Source: Aedes albopictus
Lineage: Eukaryota > Arthropoda > Insecta > Diptera > Culicidae
Assembly (NCBI RefSeq): GCF_035046485.1
Contig: NC_085138.1
Span: 63,480,580-63,544,579, forward strand
Length of the DNA stretch: 64,000 bases
Direction: 5' to 3'
Part shown: positions 32,630 to 43,004 of the stretch, one piece after another
Numbering within the stretch: position 1 is the stretch's first letter
Layout of the letters: the number at the start of each line of letters is the position of its first letter
Program-made: the position numbers and the translations under genes
Notes under the pieces: generated by a model
Seen by the model: the letters and a program-made list of their open reading frames with translations, nothing else
The model's database searches: none
Told to the model about the DNA's origin: nothing

Positions 32630-33586
32630 TGACGGGCATGGTGGTCTAGTAGGTACCGCTTCTGATTCCAATGCAGAAGGTCCTGGGTTCAATCTCTGGC
32701 CCGTACTTTTCCTCCTACTTTGTATCTTTCTATATACTTCTTCCCTGCTCTCTACATGCACAACTCATGTATATTCACATGTTCATAGCGATCGCTGGAA
32801 CAGAAACGGGTTGAAGAAATTGTTTCCCTTCCTTCCAAACCAAACTTCCTAGCACAGTGTCAATCTATCATACAACGCCTACGAGTTATGCAATCAAACG
32901 AATTGTGCCGCATTATCTTCAAAGTAATAAATGCACTTATCGCACCAATGTGTGAACTCATTGCCAACCATATCCCACCAACGCTCCGACATCCGCATGG
33001 CTTTGAGCAGGCGCAGAGGTATATTCGATCTGCGGTGGATACAAACGATTGCAGTCATCACTTCCTTCCCCTGCCCCACATTGACCTGCAACCTGGCGTG
33101 GCAGTCGCCATTGTCGCCTAAAAATAGAAGATCATCAACACACTGAAGACGCCTGCTTAGTCCTCTGGTTCCTTGGATCTTTGTGTGAGTGTAGCTGGTC
33201 TGGCGATACTGGAGTAGCATCCTTCTTCTTCTTCTTCTTCTTCTTATTCTTCTTCTTCTTCTTCTTCTTCTTCTTCTTCTTTTTTCTTCTTCTCTTCTTC
33301 TTTGTGGCTCTACGTCCCCACTGGGGCTTGGCCTGCCTTTCTTCAACTTAGTGTTCTTTGAGCACTTCCACAGTTATTAATTGAAGGGCTTTCTTTGCCT
33401 GCCATTGCATGAATTTGTATGTTGTGAGGCAAGTACAATGATACAGTATGCCCAGGGAGTGGAGAAAATTTTCCCGACCGGAACGGGAATCGATCCCCGG
33501 ATGGCGATCCAAAGCCTTAACCACTAGGCTAACTGGAGACCCCGTGGAGTACATCCATGGGCGTTCAATCAAGCTCAAGCTCAACC
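32630..33586 (+). mobile_element. Long tRNA-headed SINE, family S3 copy 2, with 36-bp duplication
   Basis: A direct repeat of about 36 bases (starts TTTAGTATAAAATGTCAGCA) lies at 32594-32629 and 33587-33622 with three differences. The insert starts TGACGGGCATGGTGGTCTAG (box A), then GGGTTCAATCTCTGGC (box B), and follows the body of the 17111 copy. It ends with AAGCTCAAGCTCAACC after a Feilai-like SINE inserted at 33223. Without that SINE it is about 620 bp. The 150-codon minus-strand frame at 32894-33346 is produced by the TTC tract plus SINE body. Confidence 0.85.
33223..33545 (-). mobile_element. Feilai-like SINE with TTC/GAA tail, nested in S3
   Basis: On the minus strand: GGTCTCCAGTTAGCCTAGTG (box A), CGGGGATCGATTCCCGTTCC (box B), the body to GGACGTAGAGCC, and a (GAA)n tail, seen on the plus strand as the TTC run at 33223-33300. 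The flanks GGAGTAGCATCC (33211-33222) and GGAGTACATCC (33546-33556) are a near-identical duplication. The structure of tRNA head, unrelated body and triplet tail is that described for Feilai. Confidence 0.88.
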
Positions 33587-33622
33587 TTTAGTATAAAATG
33601 TCAGCAATACTTATTGCACTTC

Positions 33623-35330
33623 AATAAAATCTAACCGAATAGAAGAAACTGCAGCATTTTATTGTAGTTTCTCACATTGTGTTAATGATTTCGAAACCAA
33701 GCCCACCGTGATCGACAATGCACATACTACATGTATCGCGCACTTGACGACGCACTTAAATGCGCCCAATGATGGGCGGGCGGCCCACCACCTGAGCCGG
33801 TTAACTTTCGATGACAACGCGTTTATTTGTTTTCGACATGGGCCCACTTTTTTCCACACAGTTAATGCATTTTTCGTGGCACAACGGGGAACAAAAAGCA
33901 TCAGACTGATTCTCATTATCGACGTAGGCAACCAGGCGGGCAGGTCCTGATGATGACGGGCTGACTGGGAGCGATTCCATTTTTGCATTTTGTCATTGTT
34001 GACACTGAACAAAAGCCAAACCTTGCATAATTCCCACACATAGGAGTGCGGTTTTTTTTTGTGCCATCGCCACATCGCATTGGACGTGTTGGAATGTTCG
34101 ACGCACACGCAATTTCGCAGGCCCTTATTTGGAGCAGTCGCGCGGTAGCGGTGCCGGTGTGGAACCACTTTGGGGTTCCTCGGGAATGGGTCCCAAGTGC
34201 CAAGGGGGGCTAAAATTGAAAGTGCACTCTCCATCGCCGTCGTAGTTTCATATCGTGATTGACAGTGATAAATGGAAAAATGTGCTGTCAGCAAAGACTC
34301 GTCGCGATCTTTCCGTATCAGAGTAACGACAAAAAGCCTCGACTCTATTTGTACAGATGCATACGAAGGGCGGCCGGCGTGGCGGTTCGAGCCGGTCGAG
34401 AATTGCATAAAGGATGTAAATTTTCCTGGCAGTTGCATAAAAATGATAATGTTTTCTTGAGGTGGTGGTCGGTCAGTCGATTGGCCGAAAGGGGTGGTGA
34501 CCTTCGCTTCGATTATTAATGGCTTCTGCTGATTGGTGAGGGTATTCTTCACTTTCCTACGCGCGGTCGATTGGATTGGGTTTTTAAATATCAGGGTCCC
34601 CGACTGGCAAAGGGTGGTGTCCCATTTCAATGATAAATCATTGAACGGGTCCTCGCCATTGGGGTTCGAGGCTCTATAGTCTGTCGGGTGTGGTGGGGCC
34701 CCACGCGGATCCCCTTTACGGCTGAATGGCCATAAATTCTGCAAATTAGCACCATAGTTGGAGATCCTAAACGAGAATTTTGATGATACATGATAACCGC
34801 ACGTTTTTGCCAATCACGCGATTGGAAGATGTAGAAATGCAACAGAAGCACAGATGATGATGGGCAATAAAAATGCAAATTTTGCCTGCACAAATTGGAA
34901 CAAATTAGTGGCAACACGAGTCGAACGAAGATCGAATCACGTTTTTCGGAGTTAACTTGTTTTCGTGAGAAAAATCAATTGGTTATCAGTGTTTCTTCTA
35001 GGGTGGCGTGGTTTGAACTGGATCCTCCAACTGCTTGATTATGATCTCTGAAGTCGAATGTTATAGCATCTCAGACTGAATTTCCCTATATATACCCATA
35101 CTTTTCTTGATTTAAAGTTTTGAAAATGTACCTGGACCACAGGATTTAATCACATAATATTTATACTCAGTTTTAAATATCTAAGCTCAGTAAACTATTT
35201 GACGATATCCGAGCTCACAAAGTTCTTGGATGGATATAAATTGGTGAGCTCGTTCCAGATTATTGTCTGCTCGAAATCATTCGAACTCATTCTGCAAACT
35301 GTTGTTTTGGAGGAAAAGAGCTCTTGGACC
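33623..35330. other. GC-richer non-repetitive island
   Basis: Around 45-50% GC in 33700-34750 against AT-rich surroundings, with few stops on either strand. It contains the 384-codon open stretch listed next. No repeat was recognised. It may be regulatory or an untranslated host sequence. Confidence 0.4.
33659..34813 (-). CDS. Longest open frame in the window, unidentified
   Basis: There are 384 codons without a stop; the first codon is TTG rather than ATG. The product has no signal peptide, no clear membrane segment and no domain I recognise. It has a basic, Arg/Lys/His/Trp-scattered composition, with Cys-rich stretches near its end (KCVVKCAIHVVCAL). The plus strand opposite also holds frames of 80-86 codons, so stop depletion is partly a GC effect. 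An uninterrupted run of this length is nevertheless unlikely by chance in DNA of this composition. I infer a low chance of a real gene. Confidence 0.15.
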   Translation of the reverse strand: MAKTCGYHVSSKFSFRISNYGANLQNLWPFSRKGDPRGAPPHPTDYRASNPNGEDPFNDLSLKWDTTLCQSGTLIFKNPIQSTARRKVKNTLTNQQKPLIIEAKVTTPFGQSTDRPPPQENIIIFMQLPGKFTSFMQFSTGSNRHAGRPSYASVQIESRLFVVTLIRKDRDESLLTAHFSIYHCQSRYETTTAMESALSILAPLGTWDPFPRNPKVVPHRHRYRATAPNKGLRNCVCVEHSNTSNAMWRWHKKKPHSYVWELCKVWLLFSVNNDKMQKWNRSQSARHHQDLPAWLPTSIMRISLMLFVPRCATKNALTVWKKVGPCRKQINALSSKVNRLRWWAARPSLGAFKCVVKCAIHVVCALSITVGLVSKSLTQCEKLQ

Positions 35331-35400
35331 GGCGGGGAATCGTACTCTCAGTATGTCCTTGCTTGACGACACCCCTGCGTTGACCTCTTCGGCTATCTCT
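35325..35400 (-). repeat. Weak tRNA-like sequence
   Basis: On the minus strand AGATAGCCGAAGAGGTCAAC (box-A-like) is followed by GAGTACGATTCCCCGCC (box-B-like). No cloverleaf. Probably a SINE head relic at the edge of the repeat block. Confidence 0.3.
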
Positions 35401-36650
35401 GGCCTTCCTCTTGATGTTTCAGAATTTTTACAGCATTTTTTTTTTCAAAGGTTTCGCCAGGAGTTCCTCTCGCGATTCATTCTGAAATTTCTTCTAGGAC
35501 ACAATTCGGATTCCTCCCAGGATTCCTTTCGGGACTTATCTCGAGATTCTTATCTCGGGTTCTTGCCAGGATTTCACATGTTTCTCTTAGTAAGTTCGCC
35601 AAGAAGTTCTCCTTGGATTTCTGCAGAGGTTTTTTACTAGATTTTTGCCAGAAATTCTCCATGAAGTCATTTCTGATTTTGTTTGTGAATTCCTCCCGGG
35701 ATTTATCCTGAGATTTCACCAGGGATTTTTCCATGGAACCTTAGCAGATTACTCTCGTGATTTTTCTTCTATAATTTCTATAGACTCACTCCAGCGATTT
35801 TAGGAACTCCTCCAAATATAGCTGCCAAGGTTTCTCCCGCAATTAGCTTGGGAGATTTATCTTGGAGATTTTTTCAAAGATACTTCCCGAAAATGCTCCA
35901 GGAACGCTTTTCACAATTCTTCCATGGATTACTTCCAAAATATCCCCATGAATTCCTCGGGAATCTTCCAGACTATTTTCTAGAATTTTCTACCTGCGGG
36001 TATTCCTTCATGTATTCTACCTGAGATTTCTTTGAATATTTTCCACTAGATACCTTCACTAATTTTATATTCGGAATTTCTGGATTATGTATTTGAGACT
36101 CTTGCGGGAATTCTTCTAAGAATTCCTCAACAGATATCTGCTGAGATTTCTTAAATCAGTTACTTTATAATCCACCCGGAATATTTTTTTTGATTTCTCC
36201 AAGGAGGTTTACAGTGATTCATCCAGAGATCTCCCCTGAATCCTTCAGATATTTCCACTAGGATTACTCTTTGGATTGTTTCAAAGCAAGTATTACTCTT
36301 TGGATTATTTCAAGAAACAACTTCTTCAAAGATTCTTCTTCAACATTCTCCGGAGGTTATTTCATGATTTATAATGGCGTTAATCATTTCGTTCCATCAA
36401 TAATATTTCCTGATTATTCCAAGGATTACTCCAAAATCAAAAATAAAAAATCTCCAAGGACTCTTCCTTTATTTTTTGTGGGTTTGACAATAGCTTCCTC
36501 CCAGCAGTCCTTCAGAAAATCTTCTAAGGATATCTACCGATTTTGTTTTCTGGGGTGATCAAAAAATTTTCCTCAGAAAATTTCAGAATAGTACAGAAAA
36601 AGAGTTTCTTCATGATTTTTTGCAGGCTCTTCCTTAAGGAAAGGGAGATA
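35401..36650. repeat. GGAATTCC-type repeat block, opposite strand bias
   Basis: Units such as TCCTCCCAGGATTCCTTTC, TCTCGAGATTCTTATCT and CTCCAAGGAGG recur. The pyrimidine-rich reading is on the plus strand, the reverse of the 19-22.8 kb block. Frames (125, 95 and 85 codons) are Phe/Ser/Arg-rich artefacts. Confidence 0.75.
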
Positions 36651-36659
36651 GTTAGTTAT

Positions 36660-36975
36660 TTTACATGGGCAATAACTGTTTAATGAGGCACCTTGAAACG
36701 ATTTAAAACCTCTCAGAAAGCTCTCTGAGACACCTTCCATTAAGCTCTACCGAAGCCGCTAAAAACCCTTCGAACACCAATTGAAACTGCCTGAAATCCA
36801 CCGAAACACCTGAAGCCCTAAAAACTACTCTTTAGCTCTACTGAAACCGTCTCAAATCTTAGGAAAAGCCTACGCCTTTAAACCCATCAGAAATCCGGCC
36901 TGAGTGCCCCTAAACTTCCCAAAAAAAACTTGAAGCCCTCTGCAACTCTCTGAAGCCTCATGAAGTCCTATGAAA
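36660..36975. repeat. CTGAAACC/CTGAAGCC-type degenerate repeat
   Basis: Words of the kind CTCTGAGACACC, CTGAAACCGTCTCAAATC, CCTGAAGCCCTAAA and CTCTGAAGCCTCATG recur every 15-20 bases. It is a different repeat class from GGAATTCC. A shorter patch of the same class is at 43005-43110. Confidence 0.6.
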
Positions 36976-37120
36976 CGTCTCTATACTCCTTTTCCATCTT
37001 CCAGGAATCCTCCAGATGTTCCTCCAGATGATCCGGAATTTCTCCTGGGATCTCTTCAGGAATTTCTGCAGGGATTGATTTAGAAAACCCTGAAAGGATT
37101 CCTACTGGAATTCCTTCAAA

Positions 37121-37246
37121 GATTCCAATCGGGATTTAGAAAAGGATTCCTTTCGAGATTTCTGCTGGAATTCCTTCATAGATTCCAATCGGGATTTAGA
37201 AAAGGATTCCTTTCGAGATTTCTGCTGGAATTCCTTCATAGATTCC
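37121..37246. repeat. 60-bp tandem duplication
   Basis: The unit starting GATTCCAATCGGGATTTAG is present at 37121-37180 and 37181-37240 with one or two differences, plus a partial third start at 37241. It arose inside the GGAATTCC repeat and yields the repeated KEFQQKSRKESFSKSRLES-like frame on the minus strand. Confidence 0.9.
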
Positions 37247-37248
37247 TC

Positions 37249-37464
37249 CCGAAAAGAAATATGGAAGAATATACATTTCTGCTGAGATTTCAACAGGGAT
37301 TCTTTTAGGTATTCGAGCCGAATTTTTAATGCAATTACTTAAACAATCCTACAAAACAATCTTCCCGGAAAGAAATATGGAAGAATATACATTTCTGCTG
37401 AGATTTCCTCAGGGATTCTTTTAGGTATTCGAGCCAAATTTTCAATGCAATTACTTAAACAATT
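37249..37464. repeat. About 117-bp tandem duplication
   Basis: The block CCGAAAAGAAATATGGAAGA through AATGCAATTACTTAAACAAT at 37249-37350 recurs at about 37366-37463 with a handful of differences, separated by a short linker. It lies directly after the 60-bp duplication. Confidence 0.85.
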
Positions 37465-38183
37465 GTTCCCGAGTTTTTTCAGTGATTTCTTCAATAATTC
37501 CTTCCCAAATTTCTACTATGATTCTATCAGGGATTCCTGTTCAGCCTCCAGCCGGGATTTTTGGCGTGATTCCTTTAAAATCCCATCAGATAAACTCTAC
37601 GGGATACCTTCAGGAATTGCTGCAGGGATTTTATCGGAATTGTTCTAGAAAATCCTGGAAGCATTCTTTCAGGTATTCTAGCCGGAATTCCTTCAAGGAT
37701 TTCTGCTGGGATTATTTCACAGATTCCTACTGGTATTATCTCAAAGATTTCTGTCGAGATATATTCAGAAAATCCTAGTGGAATTCTTTAAGATATACGT
37801 GCTGGAATTCCTGCTGGTATTCCTTGAAAGATTTTTTCCGTGATCTTTTCAGGGATTCCTCTGGGATTTCGCCCGTTTTTTAGAAATTCCTGCAGATATT
37901 TTTTTATGATCTTTTCAAGGATTCCTGATAAACTTCCAGCCGAGATTCCACTCAGGAATCTTCCATATATTCCTCCCAGAATTCGATTAGGGAATCCTTC
38001 CGCGATTTCTTCGGCGATGCTTGAGGAAATCTTGAAAGGATTCTTTCAAGTGTTCTAGTCGGCATTCCTTTAGGGATTACCCAACTAACAATCACTCATT
38101 TTACAAGCACCTTTACGACGCATTGATTCAGCATAATGCTGAATAACATTTGGATAATTTTCAGGCACAACCTTTGTTCAGGC

Positions 38184-38560
38184 CGGGGCCCGTAGCGTAG
38201 TGGCTACACGTTCACTTCATAAGTGGATGGTCATGGGTTCTATCCCAGCCCCGGCACTTGCAATTTTTCGTCAGTTGCTCTTCCCCCCAGAGCAGCTGAC
38301 ACCTGACTCTCTTCTGAGCATATGCTCTAACGGACCCGGAAACTTGGATATCGGCTAACGGCAACTCATAATGGACCCCCAATCGGACTGGACAAGGAAC
38401 AAGAGCCACACATCAACATCCTCTCGTGCTCATCATTCTTCCCATTGACAGGGTAGAAAGTGACAGCAGCGCAACGGCGACCAGTTCGATATAGTACAAT
38501 TAAAATAGAATACATTTAAGCGCTGTACAACTTGTAAATTAGGTTAAGTGATTGAAGAAC
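38184..38560 (+). mobile_element. tRNA-headed SINE, family S5
   Basis: CGGGGCCCGTAGCGTAGTGG (box A region), CATGGGTTCTATCCCAGCC (box B) and CCCCGGCAC form a near-complete tRNA-like head. The body contains TTGCTCTTCCCCCCAGAGC, CTGACTCTCTTCTGAGC and GGATATCGGCTAACGGC, and ends in the AT-rich stretch near 38520-38560. Box B has TCTATCC in place of TCGAATCC. The copy is single in this window. Confidence 0.75.
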
Positions 38561-39074
38561 AGTGTACGCAGAATGCGGCACCGCAAGCGAAAAATAGGCA
38601 ACAAAGAAGGCACGGCAACAACGCTTTGTTTTTTCGTTAGCAGATAATGACAAAATCGCTTCCGAGTTTGTTCACAACAAAAACGGTAGGAATATTTGTC
38701 TCGTTCTATTCACATAGTGATTTTTGCATTGTTTTACAACTGAAACTCGACTCTGAAGATGGCAAGAGTCTTAATTCGTCCAAATGCTCATCAATTCGAT
38801 GATGTGGGTCGAAAATTTCAGCAGAAAAGCCGAAATGTCGGCACACGCAAGGTAAGCAATGTTTGTTTTATTGCTCTCATTGCTTGACATGCGTTTGTTG
38901 CGGAGCGCCTTTGTTACCAACATACACCGCTTAGGACAAAGCGTTTGTTTTTCGGCGTGATCCGTTTTTCGTACCCTGTTGAAGAATAAACCTTTGTTTA
39001 GGTTTTGTTCACACAAATTTGGAGAAACTATAAAGCATAGTGTTGTGTACCAAATATTGTGAAATAATAACTAC

Positions 39075-39165
39075 ACATAAATTTACCTAAATCCAGATTC
39101 GAACTCGAGACTCGTCGATTGCCAGCCGCATGCCTTCCTATCTGCGCCATCCTATAGACGCACCG
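39075..39165 (-). repeat. tRNA-like sequence
   Basis: On the minus strand GGATGGCGCAGATAGGAAGG and CGAGTTCGAATCTGG supply boxes A and B with about the right spacing. The acceptor ends do not pair. Read as a SINE head or pseudo-tRNA inside the 38080-39830 element. Confidence 0.45.
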
Positions 39166-39181
39166 CTCAAATCAAAACATA

Positions 39182-39329
39182 CAGGCTTATTCTGCGCGGC
39201 GTGTGAGGTGAGACGAGTCGAATGAGGTGACAAAAGTCGACTCGATCCCATTTGATTTGCATTAGTCGTCTCACGTCACGTGAGACGAAACCGTCCGTCT
39301 CACCTCACACGCCGCGCAGAATAAGCCTG
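39182..39329. mobile_element. 148-bp MITE (CAGGCTTATTCTGCGCGGCG ends)
   Basis: Thirty-four identical bases at each end: CAGGCTTATTCTGCGCGGCG then TGTGAGGTGAGACG, mirrored. Flanks ATA and ATA suggest a 3-bp duplication. The core adds a second hairpin (GTCTCACGTCACGTGAGACG). Strong identity of the ends implies youth. Confidence 0.88.
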
Positions 39330-39832
39330 ATAAACTTCCCGTGGTTTAATAATGATCAGGCTTCGACTCCTATTCAGCAGTGCAGCAGCAGCAGCACAAC
39401 ATTATGATTAACGACTGAACAATAGATTAATTCAACTGTTGTTCAGTAAAAAATACGTGTTTTTTTATCATGTACTCTGAGTCGAAGTATGATGAAACGA
39501 AAGCGCTTATTTGACTTGTGAAAAACACATTATACAGATACATGTCCTAATTTGTACATGAACTTAACCAGAAGCAGAAATAAGTCTTGTTAAATTATGT
39601 TGTAAAGGAATTACTGCGAGTCGAATAATAATCTTTTTAAACGCTTGAAAAGTGTTTTAAATTATCATTGTTAATACTAATACGAAAAGTTGAACATTGG
39701 CTACTTTTTTAATTGAAATAGCATTTGTACAGTAATGTGTACTGCATAATTTTAGTTCAGCTATAATTACTATTATAAAGCAACAATCCAGCACGCATGC
39801 TTGTTTACAGGCTGGCGATTGTTAGTTGGGTA

Positions 39833-40312
39833 CTGCTGGGATTCCTTCAAATCCCTTCCGGGATTTCGTGAAGACGATTGCTTTTGGGATACCTACTAGG
39901 ATTTCTTCAGGATTTCCATATGGTATCCTTTCAAATATTCCTTCAGAGTATCCTGACGGGATTCTTTTAGGCATTCGTGCCATGATTCCTGCCCTTCAGG
40001 ATGCGCGCCGTTGTAAAAAGAAAAACACTACCAAAAAACCTCGCTCGTCGTACACAGCGAGAGCGCGGTGCAGTTTCAGCTGCTTGATGGCGCGCGTCCT
40101 GAAAGGTTATGTCCCTTCAAAGCTTCTGTACGTTTTTTATAGCATTCCTCAAGGGATTTCTCCAATAACTCCTCCCGGGATTTCTTCAATTTCAGGAATT
40201 CCTGCCGAGCAGCCAGTCAGATTCTTTCCGTGATTTCTTCCAGGATCATATCAGGGACTCGATACGGGATTTCTCCCGGGATTAGTTCATTGATTTTTTT
40301 TTTGTTGAGTGT
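39833..40312. repeat. GGAATTCC-type repeat block
   Basis: Same class and orientation as 36976-38077 and split from it by the TA element at 38080. The 135-codon frame across it is a repeat artefact interrupted by a small GC-rich insert at about 39996-40106. Confidence 0.7.
39996..40106. mobile_element. Small GC-rich insert with TTCAGGAYGCGCGCC ends
   Basis: TTCAGGATGCGCGCC at the left and its mirror GGCGCGCGTCCTGAA at the right bound about 110 bp containing CGCTCGTCGTACACAGCGAG (a small hairpin). It interrupts the GGAATTCC repeat. No duplication identified. Confidence 0.5.
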
Positions 40313-40315
40313 GTA

Positions 40316-40658
40316 CACGGAGAGACGAAACTACTCAAAAGTGAGTTCTTTCCACTCAACTTCGGGGTTGCGTGCATCAAGCCAATTTTGATTTGATGGA
40401 ATCGATGTTTTTGTTAGGTTGTTCCCGCTTGCTTCCATGTGAAAAGAATATTTAATTTCAAGTTTTTTTCACCCAACCGAAATTTTGACTAGGTTACTAG
40501 AAACTCAGTGTTGGGTTGACGCACTGAACTGCAAAAGTTGGGCTGTTTCTCTCTTCAATCTCTGACAATAATAGAAAGAGCGCATGAAAAGGCAAATGAA
40601 AAAGAACTCAAAATTGATTTTAAAAGTACCTAATTTTGGGTTTTTCAGTTTCTCCGTG
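40316..40658. mobile_element. TA-flanked MITE (CACGGAGARAC ends)
   Basis: The ends CACGGAGAGACGAAACTACTC and, mirrored, CACGGAGAAACTGAAAAACCC are flanked by TA (40314-40315, 40659-40660). It contains GTTGGGTTGACGC and CACTCAACTTCGG words. Non-coding. Confidence 0.78.
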
Positions 40659-41085
40659 TATGAAATGTTGCAATCGGTCAACCCTCATATCGAGACAACC
40701 GTTATGTAGTAGACACTCCATGAGTGTGTGTTGTCGAGTGTATTGTTATTGTTTATGTAAATATTGTAGGTAAATATTGTGAATAAATCGGGAGTAATTC
40801 GCGAATAGGGCGTAACTAACAAAGCAATAACAATGCGAAAACAACAACCGAATTTTGCTGATCAAATTTCAATTCCTATTTATAAGTAATACAGAATAAT
40901 TCAACTTAAATAAGGTTAATTGATACAGTTCGGACATAGTTTCTTGTTTTTCTAAGAACACTGCACGAATTTGATATTTTTTGCACTAAAAATTGCATTT
41001 ATTTAATTACGCCTGAATTGATACCTGAGAATGCTAATTTCGCCCAATACTATGCGCCTCGAATCGATATCATTTTCAGAATCGC
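40659..41085. other. AT-rich DNA, no gene recognised
   Basis: No frame of note and no inverted-end element. AATATTGTAGGTAAATATTGTG is a small local duplication. Confidence 0.4.
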
Positions 41086-41222
41086 CTTTTACTATTCGCC
41101 TTGTTTATGATTTTGACAGAATTTCGCCATTTGCTTTCGCCGTGTTTACGTTTTGATTTCAGTTTCGCCTTCTACTATCGCCGTGTTTACGTGTTGATTT
41201 CAGTTTCGCCTTTCACTTTCGT
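41086..41222. repeat. Tandem repeat of about 41 bp, 3.4 copies
   Basis: Successive units read TTCGCCATTTGCTTTCGCC then GTGTTTACG then TTTTGATTTCAG, with a more diverged first copy. The two middle copies are about 90% alike. The unit itself contains the doublet TTTCGCC. Non-coding. Confidence 0.85.
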
Positions 41223-42285
41223 AAACAAAGCACCAAACAAAACAAAGGAGTAGAAGGCGTAATTCTTGTTTTTGTTCGTTTGGAATAGAATGGGATTACG
41301 CCTTTCACTCAATCAGTGATTTTCAATAGTTAGAAAAGTGATATCAAGGAAACTTTGTGAGCATTTAGAAGACAAATTTAGCTTCTTTTCACTCCTGCAA
41401 TTACTCAAATTGTGTACATTTTGTTGGTTACGGCCTTTTCGCTAATTATTACGGAAATATTGGTCGTTCGGGTATTGTTGTACACCCTTGTTTTACTTTT
41501 TCGTCCCGGTCCGTGAAATCCATCCATCGTAAATTTTCCGTCCGCTGTTGAAGTTGTCCATTGTGCGATATTCAAACTTTTTTCTTTGATTTTCAGAGAT
41601 TCTCCCCAGCATTTCTACAGGGAATCTTCTTCCAGAGTGAGTTAGAGCTAATGAGAATGGGAGTGTAAGAGAAAAAAGGAGAAACAGTCTCTCAGGTCAG
41701 GTTTTTCGAAGCACCTAGATATTTCTTGTACACAATGATGTAATCCCAGGTAACCAATAAGCATTTAAACAAGCCGTATTTCAATAATGTTAAGACTTCT
41801 GTGAAAGTTTGAAAATCTATAATCCACTGAATTACCATTTCCCAGCGACATTTTAAACATATCAGAGTTATTCCTTGGGCTTGTTGTGCAACCGACGACC
41901 CTGTCATAAACTCAAGCGAATTTGTATACGTTAATCGCTGTCAAGTCGTGTGAAAAATTCAACTGTGATAATGAATTCAGACTGAGTCTAACTCTGAGCA
42001 AATGTCGCAATATTCTACATTCCACCTGCTTACTGCTCTGTTATAGTAATTCAACAGCTTATTTGCAGGGAATGAAATTACAGCAAATTGAAACGAAAAA
42101 CGGCGTTTTTCGAGCAACCGATTTTTTCTGTTTTTACTTTTCCTGTGAGAAATGTTTATCGGTCGTTGCTGTTTGTCCCAGATCAAAGATAGCCGAAAAT
42201 TGGAAATCGCTTTTTTCATTTTCGTTATCCAACTTTATCGCCTGCAAAGTTATCGCGATAATTATCAGAAGGCAAATAACAAAAA
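41223..42285. other. Non-repetitive DNA, no gene recognised
   Basis: Frames of 71-139 codons across 41692-42571 overlap on both strands and contain no known domain. The TAC/TATCGCGATAA hairpin word near 42250 recurs at about 42592. Confidence 0.4.
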
Positions 42286-42362
42286 TTTGCCGCAAACGGG
42301 ATTCGAACCTAGACCCTCCACAAAAATGTGTATGAGCGCGCACCATAACCACTCAACCACAC
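42286..42362 (-). repeat. tRNA-like sequence
   Basis: On the minus strand GTGTGGTTGAGTGGTTATGG is a good box A and GGTTCGAATCCCG a good box B, with 40-odd bases between (long-variable-arm spacing, as in Leu/Ser tRNAs). The acceptor stem does not close (CAGCCTGT against TTTGCGGC). Likely a SINE head or pseudogene. Confidence 0.5.
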
Positions 42363-43004
42363 AGGCTGCTCGAGAGAGGACAGAAATTTTATACATAAAA
42401 GCTACAGCCGGTGACGACGGGACTACGGAAAGGCGAACAAAAAGCAGAAAGCAAACCAGTCAACTTTTCATTGCTGATGATAATCGATTTTCGGCGCTGC
42501 GGAACGAGCGAAAACACATTCTCGGGAGAAACCCGGATCTGAATTTATCGCACGTCTTTTTTCGCCGATAATGCGTGTGGGAGAGTTTTCTATTATCGCG
42601 ATCGTGATCGATAATTTCATTCCCTGCTTATTTGTGAAAAATGAAATAGAGATAGAAAAGGCAGCGGGAGAAGAAGTATGGCATATTCAACATATTTTCG
42701 TTTCCATTTTCGACAATCTGTATATTGGATCAAAACCTGCATTTAAGCATATACGGCTAATTTACATTCAATGACCTTATTATTGTGTACCTACTGATTT
42801 CTCTCTTTCATTCAGTATAGATGCATTGTATCTATGCGGAATACAACGGTAGTATACAAAAGAGCTTGTGAAAAATATCAGATTTTGAGGGCCCAAAAAC
42901 TTTTTTTTTTCCTAAAATGTTTATTTTATTGGAGCTTGGCTGTTGATAACAAATTTTTGAGATAAATAAAATTGTGCGACACCTTGGGCATTAACGGGTT
43001 AAAC
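42363..43004. other. No gene recognised
   Basis: Balanced then AT-rich sequence without a supported frame or repeat. Confidence 0.35.

Larger units (their letters stand above)
36976..38077. repeat. GGAATTCC-type repeat block, continued
   Basis: Same plus-strand orientation as 35401-36650 (TCCAGGAATCCTCCAG, CTGGAATTCCTTCA, GGGATTCCTGC). It holds two local tandem duplications, listed separately. It ends at the TA element at 38080. Confidence 0.75.
38080..39830. mobile_element. 1.75-kb TA-flanked element (CCCAACTAACAATC ends)
   Basis: The ends CCCAACTAACAATCACTC and, mirrored, CCCAACTAACAATCGCCA are identical over 14 bases. TA flanks (38078-38079, 39831-39832). The outside is GGAATTCC repeat on both sides, as expected for insertion into one block. 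The interior holds a SINE (38184), a tRNA-like piece and a MITE (39182). The internal words TTTGTT/AACAAA recur. There is no transposase frame. Confidence 0.7.

Noticed and set aside
32894..33346. 150-codon minus-strand frame with a poly-Arg start
   Set aside because: Runs from the GAA/TTC tail of the Feilai-like SINE into the S3 SINE body; not a gene.
41922..42571. Overlapping 137- and 139-codon plus-strand frames
   Set aside because: No domain, mutually overlapping with minus-strand frames and crossing a tRNA-like SINE head.
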